Part shown: positions 24,432 through 30,703 of the stretch, in pieces | Position numbering within the stretch: position 1 is the first letter of the stretch | Layout of the letters: every line of letters starts with the position of its first letter | Assembly (NCBI GenBank): GCA_016842085.1 | Contig: JAEVEX010000071.1 | Span: forward strand, 1-38,548 | Direction of reading: 5' to 3' | DNA from: Candidatus Thermoflexus tengchongensis | GTDB taxonomy: Bacteria; Chloroflexota; Anaerolineae; Thermoflexales; Thermoflexaceae | Length of the DNA: 38,548 bases | Translations under genes and position numbers: made by a program | The notes under the pieces: model-generated | What the model saw: only the letters and a program-made list of their open reading frames with translations | Database searches by the model: none | Told to the model about the DNA's origin: nothing

Positions 24432-24776
24432 ATGCCGATGCGAATCCAGGCGGAGAAGATGCTTCGGCATGTCGGGACAGGCTGGCAGGAAATCGTCATG
24501 GCAAACATTGACGGTATGGATATCCCAGGGGTTCGCCTATCTCGGTGGAAGCTGGATCCCGAGACGATGGGGCCGGAACAATACCACGGCAACGCCGAGG
24601 GATTTCTCTATGTGTCCCGCGGAAGCGGCACGATATGGGCGAATGGGCACCCATGGCCCCTGGACCATGAAACGGTCGTCTGGCTGGAACCTGGAGATCG
24701 TTATCGGATCCAGTCAGGAAACGAAGGCATCGAGATCCTGCATGTAGTTGTTGAAATAAACGATATGACCGCCTGA
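24432..24776 (+). CDS. Small cupin-domain protein
   Basis: A 114-residue single cupin domain, with EQYHGNAEGFLYVSRGSG as the first motif and a second strand pair near TVVWLEPGDRYRIQS. The metal-binding set looks incomplete: one His in the first motif and none at the usual second-motif place, so it may bind ligand without metal. AGGAGG lies 6 bases before the ATG. The role is not recognised; position just before the molybdenum hydroxylase genes links it to that step. Confidence 0.7.
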   Translation: MPMRIQAEKMLRHVGTGWQEIVMANIDGMDIPGVRLSRWKLDPETMGPEQYHGNAEGFLYVSRGSGTIWANGHPWPLDHETVVWLEPGDRYRIQSGNEGIEILHVVVEINDMTA

Positions 24777-24876
24777 CGACTTCCGGCAGGGCAGGGAGGA
24801 CAATCCACAGAAATCAAAGCCCGGAACAATTGCGACGTTCGATCCGTTGGGATGGATTTTCCAGGAGGAGAATCGA

Positions 24877-25326
24877 ATGATCATCCGTGAAACATTCGAG
24901 GTAGAGGTCCCCCTGGAGCAGGTGTGGGCCTTTCTCCAGGATGTGCCGCGCCTGGCCACATGCGTGCCGGGGGTGGAAAAGGTGGAAGAGATTGGGTCCG
25001 AACAATACCGGGGTCAGCTGGCTGTCCGAATCGGCCCGCTGAGCGCCCGATTTGAGGGGATCGTCCGGATCACCCGGCGGGAGCCTCCGACCTGTCTGGA
25101 GGCGGAGATCGAAGGCCGGGACGGCGCTTCCGGTTCCTTTGTGAAAGCGGCCTTCCGGGGCACCCTGGAACCTGTGGCGAAAGGAACCCGCCTGGCCTGC
25201 GAGGTGAATCTCACCCTGCGGGGGCGCCTGGCCCAGTTCGGAAGCCCGGTTTTCGAGGCGACCGCCCGCCGGATGATCGCCGAGTTTGCCCGGCGGCTCC
25301 GGGAAGCCATGGAGGAACCCTCATGA
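24877..25326 (+). CDS. coxG: CoxG/SRPBCC-family carbon monoxide dehydrogenase subunit G-like protein
   Basis: The product is 149 residues with the SRPBCC (START-like) fold: FEVEVPLEQVWAFLQDVPRL, then CVPGVEKVEEIGSEQYRGQL and VNLTLRGRLAQFGSPVFE, the typical CoxG signature. Proteins of this family accompany molybdenum hydroxylases; one proposal is that they handle quinones or help membrane attachment of the enzyme. Unlike longer CoxG forms it has no C-terminal membrane anchor. CCAGGAGG precedes ATG 24877, and the stop overlaps the next start (ATGA). Confidence 0.88.
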   Translation: MIIRETFEVEVPLEQVWAFLQDVPRLATCVPGVEKVEEIGSEQYRGQLAVRIGPLSARFEGIVRITRREPPTCLEAEIEGRDGASGSFVKAAFRGTLEPVAKGTRLACEVNLTLRGRLAQFGSPVFEATARRMIAEFARRLREAMEEPS

Positions 25327-26204
25327 GCCCTGAGGTGCTCCATCCCGCCACTCTGGAGGAGACGCTGACCATGCTGGAGGCCTACGGCGAAGAGGCCCGT
25401 CCCCTGGCCGGGGGAACGGCTCTGGTGTTGCTGCTACGCCACGGCCTGATCGCCCCCCGGGCCCTCATCTGCCTGGAGGAAGTGTCCGAATTGCAGAGCA
25501 TCCAATTCAACGAGGACCATGTCTGGATCGGCGCGATGGTTCGCCTCCAGACCCTGGCCCGCTCCCCCCGGATCCACACCCGTTTCCCGGTTCTGGCGAT
25601 GGCCTGCGGCGAGGTCGGGAACATCCGGATCCGCTATCAGGCGACTCTGGGCGGCAATCTGGCGGAGGCGGACTATGCCTCCGACCCCCCCATCGCCCTG
25701 ATGGTCCTGGACGCCATCGTGTGGGCCCAGAGGGCGAAGAGCAAACGGGCCATCCCCATCGCCGGGTTCTTTCATGGTCTTTATACAACCGCCCTGGAAC
25801 CGAATGAACTCATTGTCGGGATCCAGATCCCATATCCTCCACCCGGAGCCCGCATGGCTTATCTCAAATTCCGCACACGATCGGCCGAGGATCGGCCCTG
25901 TGTGGGCGTGGCGGCCCTGGGGATCTTTGAGGATGGGGGCTGTCGGGATCTGCGTGTGGCAGTCGGGGCAGCATGTGAGCGGCCCCAGCGCCTCCCGGAG
26001 GTGGAACGGCTCGCTACAGGACGTTCGCTGGATGAACGGATGATCCGCCTGATCGCGCAGGGCTACGCGGATCAGATCGAGACCCTGAGTGATCTGCGGG
26101 GATCCGCCGATTACCGCAGGCGCATGATCGAAGTCCATGTTCGAAGGGCTCTGGAGGAGGTATGCAATGGCGGTGGGGCGGTCGGTGCCAGTGCGGGACG
26201 CTGA
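25323..26204 (+). CDS. coxM: Molybdenum hydroxylase, FAD subunit (CoxM-like)
   Basis: The medium subunit of a xanthine-dehydrogenase-family enzyme, 293 residues. FAD-binding motifs are PLAGGTALVLLLRHG (about residues 28-42) and TLGGNLAEADYASDPP (about 109-124). The C-terminal half is the CO_deh_flav_C-type domain. It carries electrons from the iron-sulfur subunit to an acceptor. It overlaps coxG by four bases and extends 38 bases into the start of the large-subunit gene, so all are translated together. Confidence 0.9.
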   Translation: MSPEVLHPATLEETLTMLEAYGEEARPLAGGTALVLLLRHGLIAPRALICLEEVSELQSIQFNEDHVWIGAMVRLQTLARSPRIHTRFPVLAMACGEVGNIRIRYQATLGGNLAEADYASDPPIALMVLDAIVWAQRAKSKRAIPIAGFFHGLYTTALEPNELIVGIQIPYPPPGARMAYLKFRTRSAEDRPCVGVAALGIFEDGGCRDLRVAVGAACERPQRLPEVERLATGRSLDERMIRLIAQGYADQIETLSDLRGSADYRRRMIEVHVRRALEEVCNGGGAVGASAGR

Positions 26205-28410
26205 AGCGAGGGTGCGTGGAACGATCCCCTATCTTGCAGATCTCCGGCTCCCGGGGATGCTGGTGGCGAAGATCGTGCGCAGCCCCTTCCCCCATGCCCG
26301 GATTCGGCACCTGGACCCCCGGCCGGCTATGGGGATCCCCGGGGTGGTCGCCGTGCTCACCGCGCACGACTTTGACCGACCCGGGGCTCCGCGCCTCTTT
26401 TACGGAGTGGATCGAAAGGATCAGCCCATCGTCGCCCGGGATCGGGTCCGCTATATGGGCGAGCCAGTGGCGGCGATCGCCGCTGAGACCCCCGAGGCCG
26501 CGGAGGAGGCGGCACGAGCCATCGAGGTGGAATACGAGGAGCAACCCGCCGTGTTCGATCCTGTTGAGGCCATGCAGCCCGGGGCGCCTCTTGTTCATGA
26601 AGATTGTCCGAATAATATCTTCCTCCACACCCGTTTGCGCCATGGCGATCTGGAGGCGGGATTCGCGGCGGCCGACCTGATCGTCGAGGAAACCTATACC
26701 ACTCCCCCTGCCTCCCATGCAGCCCTGGAGCCCCATGGGGTCATCGCATGGTGGGAAGGGGGCCATCTCACCCTCTGGAGCACCACCCAGGCCCCCTTCG
26801 TGATCCAGGAAACCCTGGCGGAGATCTTCGGGCTTCCCCGCGAGTCCGTGCGGGTCATCGTTCCCCCCCTCGGGGGCGGATATGGAGGCAAAGGATACGT
26901 CCGCCTGGAGCCTATCGCCGCTGCCCTGGCCTGGAAGGTCCATGGGCGACCGGTCCGGCTGATTCTGGATCGCTTCGAGGAGTTTGTTACCCTCACTCGA
27001 CACACCGCCTGCATCCACATCCGGACCGGCGTTCGACGTGATGGGACGCTCACCGCCCGCCAGGTGGAGGTGTATTGGGGCGCTGGAGCCTACGCGGACA
27101 TCACCCCGCGCCTGCTCCGCAGCGCAGGCCTGGTGCGAGTGGTGGGGCCTTACCGTATCCCCGCTGTTCATGTGGATGCCTATGGGGTCTACACCCACCT
27201 GCCCCCTGCAGGACCTTTCCGGGGCACCATGAGCTTTGAGGGGGCGTGGGCCTATGAGTCCCACATGGATACCATCGCCCATCGATTGGGGATGGATCCC
27301 CTGGAACTCCGACGAAAGAACATCCTGCGTCCGGGCGATCGCTTCTGCACCGGGGAGGTAATCGATGAGGCCTTCTTCCTGGAGTGCCTGGAGGCTGCAG
27401 CTCAACGCCTGGGATGGGGGCAACCATATGAGAAAGGGGAAGGAACCCGACGACGGGGGCGTGGGCTGGCCATAATGATGAAGAGCACCCTCCCGCGTTC
27501 CCGCTCGGAATGCCGGCTGATCCTGCGAGCGGACGGCATGCTCGAGCTTCACACCGGCACTGTGGAGATGGGGCAGGGGGCCCATACGGCCCTGGCCCAG
27601 ATCGCCGCGGCAGAGATGGGCCTTCCCCTCGAACGCATCGAAGTGATCGGGCCAGACACCGCACGGGTCCCCTATGATGCCACCACCAGCGCCAGCCGAT
27701 CGACCAGCATGATGGGTGCGGCCGTCCAGAAAGCAGCGGCCCGGCTGAAGGAGGAAATCCGCCAGCGGGCTACCCCCCTCCTGGAAGCGAACCCGGATGA
27801 GATCATCATCCAGGCGGGAAGGGCATGGCTCCAGGGCCGACCGGAGATCGGGCTCCCATGGGAGGAGATCCTGCGCCGGCATGGCCTGGAAGCCCTGGAG
27901 GCCCACGGCGTCTTCGAGACGCAAGGCGGCCTGGATCCGGAGACCGGGCAGGGGATCGCCTCGCCTCACTGGCATCAGGGTGCAGGGGCCTGCGAGATCG
28001 AAGTGGACACGGAAACCGGGAAGATCCGGATCCTGCGCTACTGCGCGGCAGCTTACGCGGGGCAGGTGGTCAACCCGGCCCTGGCGGAGCTCCAGAACCA
28101 GGGCAACGTCGTTTTCGGGCTGGGGCAGGCCATGATGGAGCAGATCGTCTTCGATCAGGGCCAGCCGGCAAACGCGAACCTTTCGGATTATCCGATTCCC
28201 TCCCTTCGGGATCTCCCCAACGAGCTGATCAGCCTGCTTCTGGAGTCCCCGGAGGGAAGCATCCACGGGCTCGGCGAGATGACGCTTCCGCCGGTGGCGC
28301 CGGCCATCGCCAACGCCCTGTTCGACGCCATCGGCGTCCGCATCCGCGATCTGCCGATCACACCGGAGAAAGTATGGAGGGCTCTCCATGGCGATGAAGC
28401 AGACCTTTGA
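26167..28410 (+). CDS. coxL: Molybdenum hydroxylase, large molybdopterin subunit (CoxL-like, form II)
   Basis: A catalytic subunit of 747 residues. Landmarks are the GGGYGGKGYV loop (about 236-245), AGPFRGTMSFEG (about 347-358), GTVEMGQGAHTA (about 464) and the active-site Glu704 in HGLGEMTLPP. The AYRCSFR loop that marks true aerobic CO dehydrogenase is absent, so this is not a CO oxidiser but a form II enzyme that hydroxylates an aromatic ring or oxidises an aldehyde. Start: ATG 26167 is 6 bases after GGAGGAGG; an upstream ATG at 26137 lies deep within coxM. The ATG at 26162 is out of frame. The cofactor insertion genes (XdhC/CoxF, CoxD, CoxE) are not in the window. Confidence 0.9.
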   Translation: MAVGRSVPVRDAEARVRGTIPYLADLRLPGMLVAKIVRSPFPHARIRHLDPRPAMGIPGVVAVLTAHDFDRPGAPRLFYGVDRKDQPIVARDRVRYMGEPVAAIAAETPEAAEEAARAIEVEYEEQPAVFDPVEAMQPGAPLVHEDCPNNIFLHTRLRHGDLEAGFAAADLIVEETYTTPPASHAALEPHGVIAWWEGGHLTLWSTTQAPFVIQETLAEIFGLPRESVRVIVPPLGGGYGGKGYVRLEPIAAALAWKVHGRPVRLILDRFEEFVTLTRHTACIHIRTGVRRDGTLTARQVEVYWGAGAYADITPRLLRSAGLVRVVGPYRIPAVHVDAYGVYTHLPPAGPFRGTMSFEGAWAYESHMDTIAHRLGMDPLELRRKNILRPGDRFCTGEVIDEAFFLECLEAAAQRLGWGQPYEKGEGTRRRGRGLAIMMKSTLPRSRSECRLILRADGMLELHTGTVEMGQGAHTALAQIAAAEMGLPLERIEVIGPDTARVPYDATTSASRSTSMMGAAVQKAAARLKEEIRQRATPLLEANPDEIIIQAGRAWLQGRPEIGLPWEEILRRHGLEALEAHGVFETQGGLDPETGQGIASPHWHQGAGACEIEVDTETGKIRILRYCAAAYAGQVVNPALAELQNQGNVVFGLGQAMMEQIVFDQGQPANANLSDYPIPSLRDLPNELISLLLESPEGSIHGLGEMTLPPVAPAIANALFDAIGVRIRDLPITPEKVWRALHGDEADL

Positions 28411-28873
28411 GCTCCGGGTCAACGGCCGCATCCATCGGGTCGAGGCTGCCCCTGACCGCCGGTTGCTGGAGGTCTTGCGGGAGGACCTGGGATTGGGGAG
28501 CGTGCGGGAAGGTTGCGGCATCGGGATGTGTGGGGCATGTACCGTGCTCCTGGACGGCCGGCCGGTCAGCAGCTGCCTGCTGCTGATCTCCCAGGTCCAC
28601 CATCAGGAAATCGTGACGGTGGAAGGCCTGGGGGGGCACGGCACGCTCCATCCGGTGCAACAGGCCTTCATCGAGCATTTCGCCTTCCAGTGTGCCTACT
28701 GCACTCCAGGCTTCATTCTCTCGGCAGTCGCCCTGCTGGAGAGGGAACCTGATCCAGACGAGCAGGTTCTTCTCGAATATCTATCGGGGAACCTGTGCCG
28801 ATGCGGAAGCTACCTCAACATCCTGAAGGCTGTCCGCGCGGCGGCTCAGGGCCGAAAGCCTCCTTCCTCCTGA
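28388..28873 (+). CDS. coxS: Molybdenum hydroxylase, [2Fe-2S] subunit (CoxS-like)
   Basis: The small subunit, 161 residues, has eight cysteines in two clusters: a ferredoxin-type set Cys43, Cys48, Cys51, Cys63 (REGCGIGMCGACTVLLDG) and a second set Cys102, Cys105, Cys137, Cys139 (CAYCTPG and NLCRCGSY). All are conserved, so electron transfer from the molybdenum site to FAD is possible. It overlaps coxL by 23 bases. The gene order M-L-S completes the enzyme and is the last step of the long gene run. A 134-base gap follows. Confidence 0.93.
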   Translation: MAMKQTFELRVNGRIHRVEAAPDRRLLEVLREDLGLGSVREGCGIGMCGACTVLLDGRPVSSCLLLISQVHHQEIVTVEGLGGHGTLHPVQQAFIEHFAFQCAYCTPGFILSAVALLEREPDPDEQVLLEYLSGNLCRCGSYLNILKAVRAAAQGRKPPSS

Positions 28874-29007
28874 TCGTTAATTTCAGCCCGGGAGACAGCC
28901 CACCTCTGCGCCGCTTTTATGCAGGAAGGCGGCCATGGGGCTATGATGGGGATTGTGGCCGCTTCATCACAGCCATCCCCATCGGATCGCTCAGCGAAAG
29001 GAGCCCT

Positions 29008-29457
29008 ATGGGAAAATCCATCCAGATTCAAGCCATGAAAGACGAGCAGGCCTTCGTGCATGCGCTGGCCGACGCCCTGGAACAACTGGGGTGGGAGATC
29101 GTTCACCGTCCCTCCCTCGAGAACGAGCCCCTCATCGTCCGCCGCCCCTCCACGTATCGCATCCTGTTGCGCTATGTCCACCATCAACCCCAGATCAACC
29201 GCATCCTGATCTACGTCCTTTTCGGCGGGCGGGGGCCGGAGAACCTGGGCCTGGAGGCGCTGCGCGCGGTGAACCGGTTGAACGACACCTATAACCTGGC
29301 CAAACTCTCTTTTGACGAAGATGGGGATGTCTGGTGCCAAACGGTCTTCCCGTTCGGCCCCACCCTGGACGCCGAGCTGTTCTCCGCATACCTCGAGTGG
29401 TGGGACGCGGCGCTCACCGCATGGGCCCAGGAGCACCTGGAGCCCTTCGTGGCATGA
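29008..29457 (+). CDS. YbjN-domain protein
   Basis: A 149-residue cytoplasmic protein with no signal peptide or membrane segment. Text such as YRILLRYVHHQPQINRILIYVLFGG, followed by LGLEALRAVNRLNDTYNLAKLSFDEDGDVWCQTVFPF, resembles the YbjN / type III secretion chaperone-like fold. The function of the family is unclear; it has been tied to stress response and protein binding. AAAGGAG is 6 bases before ATG 29008. It is probably not part of the molybdenum enzyme unit, though it is on the same strand. Confidence 0.75.
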   Translation: MGKSIQIQAMKDEQAFVHALADALEQLGWEIVHRPSLENEPLIVRRPSTYRILLRYVHHQPQINRILIYVLFGGRGPENLGLEALRAVNRLNDTYNLAKLSFDEDGDVWCQTVFPFGPTLDAELFSAYLEWWDAALTAWAQEHLEPFVA

Positions 29458-29550
29458 GACGCCCGGGAACAGACGGGGAGAAGAGACCTCTCCATACTCC
29501 CGGATAGGAGCCGAACAATCAACCAGCCATATGCCCTCCTGTCCTCCCCC

Positions 29551-29579
29551 TTGACAGCTGGCACCGTTTGGATTATCCT
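29551..29579 (+). promoter_or_regulatory. Sigma70-type promoter for the lacI-like gene
   Basis: TTGACA at 29551-29556, a 17-base spacer, and TATCCT at 29574-29579. This is the second near-consensus promoter in the window. The LacI-type operator at 29583-29598 begins four bases after the -10 box and covers the expected transcription start, so the regulator probably represses its own gene. Confidence 0.75.
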
Positions 29580-29582
29580 GGA

Positions 29583-29598
29583 ATTGAAACGATTCAAT
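29583..29598 (+). promoter_or_regulatory. LacI-family operator O1
   Basis: ATTGAAACGATTCAAT is a 16-base dyad with a central CG and only one mismatched pair. This is the standard LacI/GalR-family operator shape (an AACG core between flanks). A related site with the same GAAACG core lies at 30679-30690 upstream of the next gene. Confidence 0.75.
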
Positions 29599-29642
29599 CC
29601 CGGTGACCGATTGGACTCCTCGGGTCGGCAGGGGAGGGCGGG

Positions 29643-30638
29643 ATGGCGACGATCCGGGATGTGGCCCGGCGGGCAGGGGTTTCCCCGGCCACGGTGTCCT
29701 ATGTCCTCAATAACTCCGGGCCGGTGCGGCCGGAGACCCGGGAACGGGTGTTGCGGGCCATCGCCGAGCTGGGTTACCATCCCCATGCCGGAGCCCGACA
29801 GCTGAAGCGCCGCCGTTCCGACACCGTCGGCCTGATCCTCCCCACTGGCGAGCGCCGCCTCAGCGACCCCTTCTTCCTCGAGCTCATTCACGCCCTCGGG
29901 GATGCCTGCGCGGATCACCACCTCGATCTCCTGATCGCCACCTGTCGGGACCCCGCCGCCGATCTCCGCCTGATCGATCGTCTCTATAAAGGCCGACGGG
30001 TGGATGGCTTCCTCCTCATCGACCTCCAGCGCCAGGATCCCCGCATCCCGCATCTGCAGCAGGCCGGCATCCCCTTTGTGGCCTTCGGACGGGTGGAGGG
30101 CAACGGCGAGTTCCCCTGGGTGGATGTGGACGGCGCGGCCGGGATGCGGGAGGCTGTGGCCTACCTGGTCGGGAAGGGACACCGCCGCATCGCCTACCTG
30201 AGCCCACCTCTCTCCTTCACCTTCGCCTACCACCGCTTCCGGGGCTACCAGCAGGGACTGATCGAGGCGGATCTCCCCTTTGAAGAGGCCCTGTTCCGGA
30301 TCACCCGCCTGACCATGGAAGGCGGCTATGAGGCGACCCGGGCGCTTCTGAGCGAAGGGGTTCCCTTCACCGCCCTGATCGCCGCCACTGATCTGATGGC
30401 CCTCGGAGCGATGCGAGCCCTTCACGAGGCCGGCCGGACGCCGGGGCAGGATGTCGCGGTGATCGGCTTCGATGACATCCCGATGGCCGCGCAAGCCCAT
30501 CCGCCCCTCACCACCCTGCGCCAGCCCATGGACCAGATCGGCAAAGCCCTGGTCCGCACCTGGCTGGCCGCGGTGAACGGCGAATCACCCCCTTCCACCC
30601 TGATCCCACCGATCCTGATTCGCCGGGAATCCGCCTGA
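29643..30638 (+). CDS. LacI-family transcriptional regulator
   Basis: A repressor of 331 residues. The helix-turn-helix is TIRDVARRAGVSPATVSYVLN (residues 3-23) and the hinge helix follows (VRPETRERVLRAIAELGYHP). The ligand-binding domain runs to the end, with GYQQGLIEADLPF and TDLMALGAMRALHEAGRTPG as family landmarks. It probably senses a sugar taken up by the ABC importer encoded downstream. Operators in its own promoter and before the glycosidase gene fit that. GGGAGGGCGGG precedes the ATG. Confidence 0.92.
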   Translation: MATIRDVARRAGVSPATVSYVLNNSGPVRPETRERVLRAIAELGYHPHAGARQLKRRRSDTVGLILPTGERRLSDPFFLELIHALGDACADHHLDLLIATCRDPAADLRLIDRLYKGRRVDGFLLIDLQRQDPRIPHLQQAGIPFVAFGRVEGNGEFPWVDVDGAAGMREAVAYLVGKGHRRIAYLSPPLSFTFAYHRFRGYQQGLIEADLPFEEALFRITRLTMEGGYEATRALLSEGVPFTALIAATDLMALGAMRALHEAGRTPGQDVAVIGFDDIPMAAQAHPPLTTLRQPMDQIGKALVRTWLAAVNGESPPSTLIPPILIRRESA

Positions 30639-30678
30639 AGCGCTCATCCCAGAGATTGCTCGGATGATCTCCGAAAAC

Positions 30679-30690
30679 TGAAACGTTTCG
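30679..30690 (+). promoter_or_regulatory. LacI-family operator O2 before the glycosidase gene
   Basis: TGAAACGTTTCG contains the perfect palindrome GAAACGTTTC (30680-30689) with the AACGTT core of LacI/CcpA-type operators. It lies 14 bases before the ATG at 30704 and 40 bases after the regulator's stop. A bound repressor could block transcription running through from the regulator gene or a local start. No clear -35/-10 pair was seen between 30639 and 30678. Confidence 0.7.
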
Positions 30691-30703
30691 AACGGAGCGA
30701 TCG

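Noticed and set aside
26014-28521. Very long antisense open frame across the coxL gene (over 800 codons on the minus strand)
   Set aside because: It is a mirror of codon bias in GC-rich coding DNA. Its translation is low-complexity and matches nothing, while the plus strand has clear coxL motifs. Other long antisense frames (for example 10660-12348 and 4515-6164) were dismissed for the same reason.
25323-28873. Aerobic carbon monoxide dehydrogenase
   Set aside because: The subunit set fits, but the large subunit lacks the AYRCSFR loop required for the CO enzyme.
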